Part shown: positions 35,713 through 44,598 of the stretch, in pieces
Numbering within the stretch: the stretch's first letter is position 1
Layout: every line of letters begins with the position of its first letter
NCBI RefSeq assembly: GCF_007558815.1
Contig: NZ_VLTJ01000007.1
Span: 62,001 to 126,000 of the forward strand
Length of the DNA stretch: 64,000 bases
DNA from: Verticiella sediminum
GTDB lineage: Bacteria > Pseudomonadota > Gammaproteobacteria > Burkholderiales > Burkholderiaceae_B
Reading direction: 5' to 3'
Notes under the pieces: generated by a model
Told to the model about the DNA's origin: nothing
What the model saw: only the letters and a program-made list of their open reading frames with translations
Databases searched by the model: none
Position numbers and translations under genes: made by a program

Positions 35713-36902
35713 ACGCGACGGCCGTCCGCCCCGCCGTGCCGCTCTGGCTGCTCGCGCTCATCACGCTGAGCGGCACGCTCGCCATGCACATCTTCGTGCC
35801 CGCGCTGCCCTCGGCGGCACGCGAGCTTGGCGTGTCCCAGAGCACGATGCAGATGACGCTCAGCGTCTACATCCTGGGGCTGGCGCTGGGGCAGTTGATC
35901 TACGGCCCCCTGTCCGACCGCTACGGCCGCAAAGGCACGTTGATGGTCGGCCTGGGGATCTACACCGTGGGCGGGTTTGCCGCCATGCTGGCGCCGGATG
36001 CGCACGCCTTGATCGGCGCCCGGCTGTTCCAGGCGCTGGGCGGCTGCGCGGGCCTGGTGCTCGGCCGCGCCATCGTGCGCGACACCTCGGCGCCCGACCA
36101 GGCCGTGCGCCGGCTCGCCCTGATGACTCTCATGATCACGCTCGGCCCGGGCCTGGCCCCGCTGCTCGGCGGCATTCTGGCCGAATACGTCGGCTGGCGC
36201 TCCATCTTCGTCGTGCTGTGCGGGCTGGGTATCTTCAATACGGTGCTCGCCTGGCGCCTGCTGCCCGAGACATCGGCGGGCGGCGCCACGAGTTTCCGGG
36301 CCGTGGGCCGGCACTATGGCGAACTGCTGCGCACCCCGCAGTTCCTGTACTACACCATCGGCGGGGCCTGCGCGACGACCTCGATCTATGCCTTCGTGTC
36401 GGCCGCGCCATTCATCTTCACGCACGAGCTGCACCGCTCCAGCTCGGAGGTCGGGCTGTACCTGGCCGTCGTGGTCCTGGGCTCGGCCACCGGCAGCCTG
36501 ATCGCCAGCCGCGCCTTTGGCCGGATTCCCCTGCGGCGGCTGTTGCTCGCCGGCAACGCGCTCAGCGTGCTCGTCGCCATCACCCTGCTCGTCAGCGTGC
36601 TGGCGCACGGCATGTCGGTCTGGCTCACGCTGCTGCTGGTCTATGGCTTCACTCTGGGCGCGGGCATCGCGTCGCCCGCGGCGCTGACCCAGGCGATCGG
36701 CGTCAATCCGCGCGTCGTGGGCTCGGCCTCCGGGCTGTACGGGTCGATCCAGATGGGCGTGGGCGCATTGAGCACCGTGCTGGCCGGCATCGGCCCCAGC
36801 CCCTCGCTGGCTGCCGCCACTACCCTGGCGGTGATGGCGGCCATTGGCCAATACTGCTTTCAGCGCGCGCTGCGCAGCCGGCCGCTGCCCAAGGCAACCT
36901 GA
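35709..36902 (+). CDS. Bcr/CflA-type multidrug MFS transporter
   Basis: 397 residues, 12 hydrophobic helices. Bcr/CflA features: an N-terminal helix with MHIFVPALPSAARELG, the A-motif GPLSDRYGRKGTLMVG after helix 2, RLFQALGGCAGLVLGRAIVRD around helix 4, and GWRSIFVVLCGLG in helix 6. Probably exports a drug or toxic metabolite by proton antiport. It is translationally coupled to the MarR gene. Its last 14 codons overlap the end of the convergent LysR gene. Confidence 0.92.
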   Translation: MNATAVRPAVPLWLLALITLSGTLAMHIFVPALPSAARELGVSQSTMQMTLSVYILGLALGQLIYGPLSDRYGRKGTLMVGLGIYTVGGFAAMLAPDAHALIGARLFQALGGCAGLVLGRAIVRDTSAPDQAVRRLALMTLMITLGPGLAPLLGGILAEYVGWRSIFVVLCGLGIFNTVLAWRLLPETSAGGATSFRAVGRHYGELLRTPQFLYYTIGGACATTSIYAFVSAAPFIFTHELHRSSSEVGLYLAVVVLGSATGSLIASRAFGRIPLRRLLLAGNALSVLVAITLLVSVLAHGMSVWLTLLLVYGFTLGAGIASPAALTQAIGVNPRVVGSASGLYGSIQMGVGALSTVLAGIGPSPSLAAATTLAVMAAIGQYCFQRALRSRPLPKAT

Positions 36903-37810
36903 GGCGGCGGCACGCAGGCGCGTATCCAGGCGCACACCGCGGCCACCGCGGGCTCGTCGGCCCGCTCGGCGGGATAGACCAACTGGAACGGCGGCGCGCG
37001 CAAGGCGGGTCCGAAGGGCTGGTGCAAGCTGCCCTCGGCCAGTTCGCGCGCGATCAGCGGCAGGCTCATCAGCGCGACACCCTGCCCCGCCATGACCGCA
37101 CCGATGATGTGCGTCTCGTCGGTGAAGGTGGGGCCGGCCTCCAGATCCAGGCCGGGCACGCGCGCCTGGGCCTGCCAGGTACGCCAGTCCATGGGCAGGC
37201 TGCGGCCCCGATAGGGTTCGAAGTGCAGCAGGGTCTGGCCGACCAGGTCCGCGGCGCGGCTCAGCCCCAGCCGCGGGCTGCACACGGGCGCGAATACATT
37301 GGTGAACAAGGGTTCCTGGCGCAGTCCGGGCCAAGGCCCGAGGCCATAGCGGATGGCCACGTCGGCCGTCAGGCCGTCCAGCGCCACCGGCTCGTGGGTG
37401 GCGTGGACCCTGACATCCAGCCAAGCCGCGCTCGCACGCAGTTGTTCCAGGGCCGGCATCAGGCATCGCACGGCAATGGCAGGTGTGGTGGACACCGTCA
37501 GGCAAGCGCGCGTGGCAGGCCTGCGCGCCTGCGCCACGGCGTCGTGCACGGTATCGAAGGCCGATTCCAGCGCCTGCGCGAGAGCCCTGGCCTGCGCCGT
37601 GGGCAGCAGTTGCCGCGGCCGGCGCACGAAGAGCTCGGTGCCGAGCTCCTCTTCGAGCAGGCGGATCTGGTGGCTGATCGCCGTGGGCGTGACCGACAGC
37701 TCGGCCGCGGCGTCGCGCGCGCTGCCCAGGCGCACCACCGCCTCGAACGCGCGCAGCGCAACCAGCGACGGCAGGCGCCGGCGTTTCATGGATGAATTTT
37801 CTTTTGCCAT
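36860..37810 (-). CDS. LysR-family regulator (GcvA-like)
   Basis: 316 residues. The N-terminal helix-turn-helix (LVALRAFEAVVRLGSARDAA then ELSVTPTAISHQIRLLEEEL) is followed by the type-2 periplasmic-binding-like effector domain (about 95-300). The start could be 7 codons later at MKRRRLPS. It is divergent from a flavin reductase gene 103 bp away, so that gene is the probable target. Its 3' end overlaps the MFS gene by 43 bp on the opposite strand. Confidence 0.92.
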   Translation of the reverse strand: MAKENSSMKRRRLPSLVALRAFEAVVRLGSARDAAAELSVTPTAISHQIRLLEEELGTELFVRRPRQLLPTAQARALAQALESAFDTVHDAVAQARRPATRACLTVSTTPAIAVRCLMPALEQLRASAAWLDVRVHATHEPVALDGLTADVAIRYGLGPWPGLRQEPLFTNVFAPVCSPRLGLSRAADLVGQTLLHFEPYRGRSLPMDWRTWQAQARVPGLDLEAGPTFTDETHIIGAVMAGQGVALMSLPLIARELAEGSLHQPFGPALRAPPFQLVYPAERADEPAVAAVCAWIRACVPPPQVALGSGRLRSAR

Positions 37811-37913
37811 GACGACGAGAAATCATCGTTTGTCCAGCAATGAATGGTTCGATAGATTGGTCTCTGTCGTCAAGCACGACATGAATCCTTCTCAACCATG
37901 CATGGAGAACACC

Positions 37914-38618
37914 ATGGCCAACCTACTCATCGTCGACGCCAGCGCTCGCCCAGGCCTGGGCGGTATCGACGCCCATGGCGCCTATTCCCGCCGGCTCACG
38001 CACCATTTCGCCTCGCGCTGGCGCCTGCGACGGCCGGGCGATGTCATCGTGCACCGGGAGGTCGGGCTGACGCCGCCCGCGGCCGTCACGCACGACTGGA
38101 TCGCCGCAGCCTATACGCCCGTGGCGCAGCGTACGCCGGCCATGCGCGCCGCACTGCGCGAGAGCGACGCCCTGGCCGCCGAGCTGGCGCAGGCCGATCT
38201 GCTCGTCATCGGCTCGCCGCTCTACAACTTCGGCATGCCGGCGGGCCTCAAGGCCTGGGTGGACAACGTCGTGCGCATCGGTGTCACGATGGACTTCGTG
38301 CCCGAGCGCGCCGATCCCTACGTCCCGCTGCTCGCGCCGCGCCGCATCCGCGCGGCAAGCCTGGTCGCACGCGGCGGCCATGGTATGGACCCGGGCGGCG
38401 AGCACGCTGCCATGAACCATCTGGAAAGCTCTCTCACGACGGCCTTGGGCTTCATCGGCGTGACCGATTTCGCGCACGTCGCCGTCGAGCACCAGGAGTT
38501 CGGCGGCCAGGCGCTGGACGCCTCGCTGCACCGGGCGCTCGCCTCGGTCGATGCGCTGGCGCAGCGCTGGGATGCGGAGCTGCGGTGCGCGCTGGAGGCT
38601 GTGCCGGCCTGCGCGTGA
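37914..38618 (+). CDS. FMN-dependent NADH-azoreductase/quinone reductase (AzoR-like)
   Basis: 234 residues from the ATG at 37914 (GGAG upstream). Flavodoxin-like fold with the FMN phosphate loop near SARPGLGGIDAHGAYS, then LLVIGSPLYNFGMPAGLKAWVDN (split by ASPs), the classic AzoR GSPMYNFxxPxxLKxWxD segment, and RGGHGMDPGG. Such enzymes reduce quinones, azo dyes or nitro compounds. It is divergent from a LysR gene that probably senses its substrate. Confidence 0.9.
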   Translation: MANLLIVDASARPGLGGIDAHGAYSRRLTHHFASRWRLRRPGDVIVHREVGLTPPAAVTHDWIAAAYTPVAQRTPAMRAALRESDALAAELAQADLLVIGSPLYNFGMPAGLKAWVDNVVRIGVTMDFVPERADPYVPLLAPRRIRAASLVARGGHGMDPGGEHAAMNHLESSLTTALGFIGVTDFAHVAVEHQEFGGQALDASLHRALASVDALAQRWDAELRCALEAVPACA

Positions 38619-38794
38619 CGCCCTGAGTCGGTCCGCGTCCAGCCTCTACACCGCCGCGCTTTGCGCGCCATCCTCGGTGAGCCGGGTAGACCGGATGATC
38701 GGCGCTGCCGAGCGCGAATGGGGCCCCGGTGCCGTCGAACGCTCCAAGCATGCGACTGGCACGTCCATTTATCTGGATCTTCGTCTTCGTCGGG

Positions 38795-38827
38795 CTAGCG
38801 CAGCGGCCGGGCGCGTCGCTGCGCTAG
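38795..38827. terminator. Inverted repeat at the end of the phosphatase gene
   Basis: Perfect 11-bp arms CTAGCGCAGCG (38795-38805) and CGCTGCGCTAG (38817-38827) include the phosphatase stop codon. No U-tract is seen. It may be a bidirectional terminator between the convergent azoreductase and phosphatase genes. Confidence 0.4.
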
Positions 38828-39508
38828 CGGTTCGGCCGGTGCCAGCGTGGCCAGGTCGAGCAGTGTGAAGTGGCCGTCCGGCAGCCAGCCGCCGGTATCG
38901 ATGTGATGCACATTGCCGAGCACGCGGATGTCGGCGAGCGGGCTATGGCCGACCACCAGTGCGCGCAGCCCGGCCACCGGCCGCGTGTCGCCCTCGGTGA
39001 TGCGGGTGCGATCCCACAGGGCCAGCGCGCGGGCCGATCGGCCCGTCTCCAGGCGCTCGGGCAAGCGCCCCCAGTCGCCGCCCGGACAGTCGGCATGGAT
39101 CAGGCCGACCGGGCCGGCTTCGGTTTGCAGCTCGATGGCCCAGGGCAGGCGTGCCAGGGCGGCGGCCACCTTCGCACGCAATACCGGTGCTGCGTCGATG
39201 AACCAGCCGCCGCCGTTGGCGCGATAGTTCTCGCGGTCCATCGGGTTGCCTTGCGCGTAGCGCAGGGCCATATCCTCGTGGTTGCCGCGCACCGCGTGCA
39301 GCCAGGGCCGCTCGAGCCAGGTCAGCACCTGGGCGGATTCCGGCCCCCGGTCCACCAGATCGCCCACGCTGAACAGCCTGTCGCGCTTGGGATCGAAGCC
39401 GATACGCTCCAGTTCGGTGCGCAATGCGCTGAAATGGCCGTGGATATCGCCGACCGCGATATCCCGGCCGTGGGTGTTGCGCGCATGGCGCTGCAGCCAT
39501 TCGTTCAT
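38795..39508 (-). CDS. PrpA-like metallophosphatase
   Basis: 237 residues. Calcineurin-like phosphoesterase of the bacterial PrpA/PrpB and lambda phosphatase type, with the full metal signature GDIHG (21-25), GDLVDRGPES, GNHED and later a VVGHSP segment. Family members dephosphorylate serine/threonine or tyrosine residues or diadenosine polyphosphates. It stands alone. The substrate is unknown. Confidence 0.92.
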   Translation of the reverse strand: MNEWLQRHARNTHGRDIAVGDIHGHFSALRTELERIGFDPKRDRLFSVGDLVDRGPESAQVLTWLERPWLHAVRGNHEDMALRYAQGNPMDRENYRANGGGWFIDAAPVLRAKVAAALARLPWAIELQTEAGPVGLIHADCPGGDWGRLPERLETGRSARALALWDRTRITEGDTRPVAGLRALVVGHSPLADIRVLGNVHHIDTGGWLPDGHFTLLDLATLAPAEPLAQRRARPLR

Positions 39509-39652
39509 GTCCTTGTCCGTCTACAGCCCGGTTGGCACCCTCGCGGCAGTGCCAGCCGAACGTTGCGCGCCCGGTAGCAGCCGGACGCCGTTCGACCAGG
39601 CACGATGCTTGCTAAGTGCTCTGTGCGAACCATCTGGAGGAGAGGGCTCATC

Positions 39653-39865
39653 GTGTCTATATCAACATTCCTCGCTGTCGATCGAAAGAGTAATCTGGTG
39701 ACGCTGTTCGTACGACCCAAGCCCGTCACTCCCCTGGATCACCTGGACCTGGCGAGCAGCCAGTACTGCGATCTGCACGGGCGCCCGGCAACCTACCTCG
39801 GCAACGACACGTTCCAGTTGTTCGATGGAACCCTTGCCAAGCGCAGCAACAGCGCTGCGGACTGA
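39653..39865 (+). CDS. Small hypothetical protein (70 aa)
   Basis: 70 residues from a GTG at 39653, chosen because a very strong GGAGGAGAGGG site lies 6 nt upstream. It reads SISTFLAVDRKSNLVTLFVR then PKPVTPLDHLDLASSQYCDL and ends with a polar tail. No signal peptide, no membrane helix and no family I recognise. The strong ribosome site and a perfect terminator hairpin 25 bp after the stop argue that it is expressed as a single-gene unit. Confidence 0.6.
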   Translation: MSISTFLAVDRKSNLVTLFVRPKPVTPLDHLDLASSQYCDLHGRPATYLGNDTFQLFDGTLAKRSNSAAD

Positions 39866-39890
39866 CGTCCCGGACCACATTGACCTGGCG

Positions 39891-39924
39891 CGACGCCGCA
39901 GCTTGCTGCGGCGTCGTTGTTTGT
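39891..39924 (+). terminator. Intrinsic terminator after the 70-aa gene
   Basis: An 11-bp perfect stem (39891-39901/39906-39916) with a CTTG loop, followed by TTGTTTG. Confidence 0.85.
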
Positions 39925-40044
39925 GGGATGTGGAACGTGAAGCGAACGCAGGATGGCGTCGAATGCGGCAAGGCGATCGTCCAGGCGGCCGGCAAACTCG
40001 CATAGAATTCATAAGTACATAAGAATCAACACGTTATTCGCTTC

Positions 40045-40824
40045 ATGAAAATCGCCACCTGGAACGTCAATTCCCTGAAAATCCGCCTCAACCAGACCCT
40101 GGACTGGCTGGCCGCCAACCCGGTGGACGCGCTGTGCCTGCAGGAACTCAAGCTCACCGACGACAAATTCCCGCTGGCCGCCATCGAGGAGGCCGGCTAT
40201 CACGCCGCGTTCACGGGGCAGAAGACCTACAACGGCGTGGCCGTACTGAGCCGTGCGCCCGTCCGTGACGTGGTGCGCAACATGCCGGGTTTCGACGACA
40301 CCCACCAGCGCCTGATCTCGGTGACGCTGGACAGCCCGGCGGGAGAGGTGCGCGTGATCAGCGCGTACTGCCCGAACGGGCAGTCGCTGGACAGCGAGAA
40401 ATACCCCTACAAGCTGGCTTGGTATGCGGCGCTGCGCGAGCATGTCGCGGCCGAACTGCAGCGCTACCCCCGGCTGGCGCTGCTGGGCGACTTCAATGTC
40501 GCGCCCGATGACCGCGACGTGCACGATCCGGCCAAATGGGAGGGCCAGGTCCTGGTGTCCGAACCGGAGCGCGCGGCGCTGCGCGCGCTGATCGAGCTCG
40601 GCCTGTCCGACGCGTTTCGCCTGTTCGAGCAGCCCGAGAAGTCGTTCAGTTGGTGGGACTACCGGCAGCTCGCCTTCCGGCGCAATGCCGGCCTGCGCAT
40701 CGATCACATCCTGCTCTCGCCGCCGCTGCGCGATGCGTGCACCGCCTGCGCGATCGACAAGGAGCCGCGGCGCAACGACCAGCCCTCGGACCACGCGCCG
40801 GTGGTCGCGACCCTGGATCTCTGA
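40045..40824 (+). CDS. xthA: Exodeoxyribonuclease III
   Basis: 259 residues. Base-excision-repair AP endonuclease and 3' exonuclease of the EEP fold. Catalytic residues: N7 in TWNVNS, E34 in CLQELKL, the GDFNVAP Asp/Asn pair, and SDHAPV near the C-terminus with the general-base His. Length and ends match the family. A short hairpin (40882-40897, GTTGCC/GGCAAC) follows the gene and may be a weak terminator. Confidence 0.97.
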   Translation: MKIATWNVNSLKIRLNQTLDWLAANPVDALCLQELKLTDDKFPLAAIEEAGYHAAFTGQKTYNGVAVLSRAPVRDVVRNMPGFDDTHQRLISVTLDSPAGEVRVISAYCPNGQSLDSEKYPYKLAWYAALREHVAAELQRYPRLALLGDFNVAPDDRDVHDPAKWEGQVLVSEPERAALRALIELGLSDAFRLFEQPEKSFSWWDYRQLAFRRNAGLRIDHILLSPPLRDACTACAIDKEPRRNDQPSDHAPVVATLDL

Positions 40825-40971
40825 GCACGCGCCAAGCGTCAGTCTCGTCCACCTCGCGGCCTGCATGCCGCTCGATGTGACGTTGCCTGAGGGCAACAAT
40901 ACCGGGACGCTGGATTGCGCACCCCTGGGCACGATGCAACACTTGGTTGTCGATCGAAACAGGAAGCTGCC

Positions 40972-42366
40972 GTGGGGGGAATCGGGAAGGCATCGCGATA
41001 CCTGCAGGCCCGGCGGCGGTTGTGCGCATGCCTCCTGGCTCTTGCGCCGGCCAGTGTGGCGCTGGCCTCGCCTGCCCTGAGTTTCGACGAAGCGCAACGG
41101 CGTCTGGAACAGGTGTCCGATGCGCTCGCCGCCGCCGATGCCGCTGTGCGTCAGCGCCAGGATCTGCAGGACGCTACGCGCTACCTGCGGCTGCCCGAGA
41201 TCACGGCCGAGGTGCGGCGGCTGAATTTCCAGAAGACCATCGAGGTGCCACTGGGCCCGCTCGAGCCGCTCGCACAGGAATTCGGCATTCAGGGCCCGCT
41301 CTCGCGCAAGTACGAGGACTGGCGCACGCGGCCCGTCGTATCCGCCGTGCTGCCTCTCTATACCGGCGGGCAGATCCCCGCGGCGCAGCGCGCCGCAGCC
41401 GCCGCGACGGACCAGGCGAGCGCCGAACGGGAGTCAGAGCGGCAGTCATTGTCGGTACAATTGGTGCAAGCCTATTTCGGCCAGCAGCTCGCCGAAATGG
41501 CCGCCGGTATCCGCAAGGACACCCTGGCGGGCCTGGAGCGCCATCTGTCCGACGCCGCCAAGCTCGAGCGCGAGGGTTTCGCCACGCGCGCGCAGCGCCT
41601 GCAGGCGACGGTAGCGCGCGACAAGGCGGCGCGCGAATACCAGAAAGCCGTCAACGACCTGGCCATCCTGCAGACGGCGCTGGCCACCTTGCTGCGCAGC
41701 GAGAAGGTCGTGCCGACCCTCTCCCCCTTGTTCGTCAACCATCGCCCTCCCGGCCGGCTCGTCGAATTCGAAGACGCGGCGCGCGCCCTGCACCCGCAAC
41801 TCAACGCCCTGCGCGCAACGGCGGCGCAGGCCGAGCAAGGCGTGGCGGTGCAGCAGGCCAAGCTCAAGCCGCAGGTCTATCTGTTCGGACAATACGATCT
41901 GCGTCGCCGCGACCAGTTGCTGGACGATGCGGACTGGGCAGTCGGCATCGGTATGCGCTACACCCTGCTTTCGCCGCAGGACAGGCCGCGCCAGGTGAGT
42001 GCGGCGCGCGCGCAGCTACAGCGCGCAGAAGCCGGCATACGCGAGGCCGAGAACCAGGTGGTGCTCGGCGTGCGCAAGGCATGGTACGAACTCGACACCG
42101 CGCGCGAACAATACCGCCTGCTCGGCAGCAGCATCGCCCAGGCCCAGGAAAACCTGCGCCTGCAGGAGCTTTCCTACCGCGAAGGCCAGGCCACGTCGCT
42201 CGATGTGATCGATGCCAGGCTGGCCCTGGGCGGTGCTCGGGTCGAGCGCGCCCAGGCCGCCTATCAATACGACGTCGCGCTCGCCATGTTGCTCGAAGTG
42301 AGCGGGCAGATGCATCGCTACGACGAGTTCCGCCGCCGCGCCGACCAGACCCTTGCCCATGATTGA
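40972..42366 (+). CDS. TolC-family outer-membrane efflux protein
   Basis: 464 residues from a GTG at 40972 (AGGAAG 5 nt upstream). A signal peptide (ending PASVALA) is followed by two alpha-helical repeat halves typical of TolC proteins, with LYTGGQIPAAQRAAAAATDQ in the first and a second half with AVGIGMRYTLLSPQDRPRQV, then YREGQATSLDVIDARLAL. It forms the outer-membrane channel of the tripartite exporter encoded by the next three genes. It overlaps the HlyD gene by 8 bp. Confidence 0.9.
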   Translation: MGGIGKASRYLQARRRLCACLLALAPASVALASPALSFDEAQRRLEQVSDALAAADAAVRQRQDLQDATRYLRLPEITAEVRRLNFQKTIEVPLGPLEPLAQEFGIQGPLSRKYEDWRTRPVVSAVLPLYTGGQIPAAQRAAAAATDQASAERESERQSLSVQLVQAYFGQQLAEMAAGIRKDTLAGLERHLSDAAKLEREGFATRAQRLQATVARDKAAREYQKAVNDLAILQTALATLLRSEKVVPTLSPLFVNHRPPGRLVEFEDAARALHPQLNALRATAAQAEQGVAVQQAKLKPQVYLFGQYDLRRRDQLLDDADWAVGIGMRYTLLSPQDRPRQVSAARAQLQRAEAGIREAENQVVLGVRKAWYELDTAREQYRLLGSSIAQAQENLRLQELSYREGQATSLDVIDARLALGGARVERAQAAYQYDVALAMLLEVSGQMHRYDEFRRRADQTLAHD

Positions 42367-43408
42367 ACCCGCGCCGTCCACCACCGACACGCCGGCTTCG
42401 GCACCCTCGCCGTCACCCCCGTCCCGCGCGCGCCGTCTTGCCGCGCTGCTGCTCGGGCTGTTGCTGGTCGCCGTCATCGCGGCCGGGCTGTGGCTCGCCA
42501 GCCGGCCGGCCCCGGGACAGGTACAAGGCATGGTCGATGCCGACTCGGTGAACGTCGCCGCCAAGATCACGGCCCGCGTGGCCAGCCTGGCGGTGCGCGA
42601 AGGCGCACGGGTCGATGCCGGGCAGATCCTGTTCGAGCTGGACAGCCCGGAGGTGGCGGCCAAGGCATCCCAGGCCCGCGCCGCCGTCGCCGCCGCGCAG
42701 GCCGTCGCCGACAAAGCCGATGAAGGTGCGCGCAGCGAGGACATCCGCGCCGCGCAGGCCAACTGGAAGCGTGCCGTGGCCGGCGCCGAACTCGCCCGGG
42801 CCACCTATCGCCGCGTCGACAATCTCTATCGCGAAGGCGTGCTCACCCGCCAGAAGCGCGACGAAGCCCTGGCCCAGGCACGCAGTTCCGACGAGCTGGC
42901 GAACGCCGCGCGCGCCCAGTACGACCAGGCGCTTGCCGGCGCGCGGCTGGAGGACAAAGCCGCGGCCCAGGCCCAGGTGCGTCAGGCCGAGGGCGCGCTG
43001 GCCGAGGTCGAGGCCGCGCGCGAGGAGACCCGCGGCCGATCCCCGCAGGCCGGCGAGGTCAGCAAGCGCATGGCCGATGTGGGCGAACTGGTGCCGGCAG
43101 GGTTTCCCGTCTTCACCATCGTCGATGTGGACCACCCCTGGGTGGCTTTCTATTTGCGCGAGGACGACATGGGCGGCGTCGGGATGGGCGGTCGGCTGCG
43201 CGGCACCATCCCGGCGCTCGCCGGCCGCTCGGCCGAGTTCGAGGTGTATTTCATCAATCCGGCGGGCGAGTACGCGACCTGGCGCGCTACGCGGCAGTCC
43301 TCGGGCTACGACGTGCGCAGCTTCGAGGTGCGCGCCCGGCCCGTCGAGCCCATCGCCGGCCTGCGCCCAGGCATGAGCGTGCTGTATCCATGGCCGCCCA
43401 CGCGGTGA
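42359..43408 (+). CDS. HlyD/YbhG-type membrane-fusion protein
   Basis: 349 residues from the ATG at 42359. One N-terminal transmembrane helix (about 28-46), a split biotinyl-lipoyl-like domain (VQGMVDADSVNVAAKITARV and the later GELVPAGFPVFTIVDVD), a long coiled-coil hairpin (about 100-215, rich in AQA repeats), and a beta-barrel domain. It joins the inner-membrane permeases to the TolC-like channel. It overlaps the first permease gene by 19 bp. Confidence 0.9.
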   Translation: MIEPAPSTTDTPASAPSPSPPSRARRLAALLLGLLLVAVIAAGLWLASRPAPGQVQGMVDADSVNVAAKITARVASLAVREGARVDAGQILFELDSPEVAAKASQARAAVAAAQAVADKADEGARSEDIRAAQANWKRAVAGAELARATYRRVDNLYREGVLTRQKRDEALAQARSSDELANAARAQYDQALAGARLEDKAAAQAQVRQAEGALAEVEAAREETRGRSPQAGEVSKRMADVGELVPAGFPVFTIVDVDHPWVAFYLREDDMGGVGMGGRLRGTIPALAGRSAEFEVYFINPAGEYATWRATRQSSGYDVRSFEVRARPVEPIAGLRPGMSVLYPWPPTR

Positions 43409-44598
43409 CGGCGGCAGCGCGCGCGGGCTTTCGCCGGGCGTGGCGGCGCGAGTGCCGGCATCTGGCGCGTGAGCGCTGGGATCTCGCCTTCGTGACGCTG
43501 CTGCCCATCGCCATGCTGGTGCTCATGGCCTGGCTGCTCAGCCCCTCGGTCATGCGCGAGATTCCCGTCGCGGTCGTCGACCAGGACAACAGCGTGGACA
43601 GCCGCGAACTGCTGCGCCTGATCGACGCAAGCCCAGGCGTACGCATTGCGCGCCAGGAGACGAGCCCGGAGGAAGGTTTCGCGGCCGTGCGCCGCCTGGA
43701 CGTCTACGCCACCGTTCTGGTGCCGCGCGACTTCGGCCGGGCCCTGCGGCGCGGCGAGCGCGTCACCGTGATCGACTACTACAACGGCAGCTATCTCACG
43801 GCCGGCCAGTCGGCTGCGCGCGACATCGGCGACGCCGTGACGGCCTTCAACACGCACTTTCTGACCCGGACGATGGCCGCGCAGCGCGGCCCCCAGGGCC
43901 TGCGTCCAGCGCCGGTGGTGGTGCAGAGCGGCATTCTCGGCAATCCGGCGCGCAGCTACGAGCTGTTCCTGCTGCCCTTGATCGCGCCCGCCCTGCTCTC
44001 GCTGGTGTCGGCCCTGGCCATGGCGGCGGCACTCGGCCGCGAGATCCGCGACGGCACCTGCGCGATCTGGCTCGGCAAGGCGCCGGTGCGCGCGATCCTG
44101 GGCAAACTGATGCCCTATGTGCTGCTCTTCACGCTCTATGGCCTCGCAAGCCTGGCCTACGTGGGCTGGATACGCGGCCACGGCATCGCCGGCAGTCTCG
44201 CCTTGCTGGCCGCCGGCCAGTTCCTGTTGCACCTGGCTTGCGCGGCGGTGGCCTGCTTCTTCGCCGGGGTGCTGCGCGACATGGGCAGCGCCATGTCGCT
44301 GGTCGGCCTGTCGATCGGCGCATCGCTCGCTTTCTCGGGCGCCACGTTTCCCACCATCGGCGCGCCGCTCTTCGTGCGGGCGTGGAGCGCCGCGCTGCCG
44401 CTGACGGCTTATGAGCACGTGCAGAGCCAGCAGATGCTGATCGGCTCGCCCTGGCCCGTCTCCCTGGCCCCGCTGGGCACGCTGCTGGTGATCGCCGCAG
44501 TGTGCGGCGCGGTCGGTATCCGGCGGCTTGCGCCGCTGGGGCGTCCGCAGGCAGTAGGCGGGAATGGCATTCCCGCCGACGCCGGAGCGCGGCCATGA
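43390..44598 (+). CDS. ABC-2 type permease (YhhJ/YbhR-like), first subunit
   Basis: 402 residues. The N-terminal helix (about 35-53) is followed by a large periplasmic domain opening with REIPVAVVDQDNSVDSRELL, the usual ABC-2 exporter signature, then five C-terminal helices. It is linked by a 4-bp overlap to the second permease. No ATP-binding subunit is encoded in the cluster, so the ATPase must come from elsewhere, or these paired permeases work in a different way. Confidence 0.88.
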   Translation: MAAHAVTAAARAGFRRAWRRECRHLARERWDLAFVTLLPIAMLVLMAWLLSPSVMREIPVAVVDQDNSVDSRELLRLIDASPGVRIARQETSPEEGFAAVRRLDVYATVLVPRDFGRALRRGERVTVIDYYNGSYLTAGQSAARDIGDAVTAFNTHFLTRTMAAQRGPQGLRPAPVVVQSGILGNPARSYELFLLPLIAPALLSLVSALAMAAALGREIRDGTCAIWLGKAPVRAILGKLMPYVLLFTLYGLASLAYVGWIRGHGIAGSLALLAAGQFLLHLACAAVACFFAGVLRDMGSAMSLVGLSIGASLAFSGATFPTIGAPLFVRAWSAALPLTAYEHVQSQQMLIGSPWPVSLAPLGTLLVIAAVCGAVGIRRLAPLGRPQAVGGNGIPADAGARP

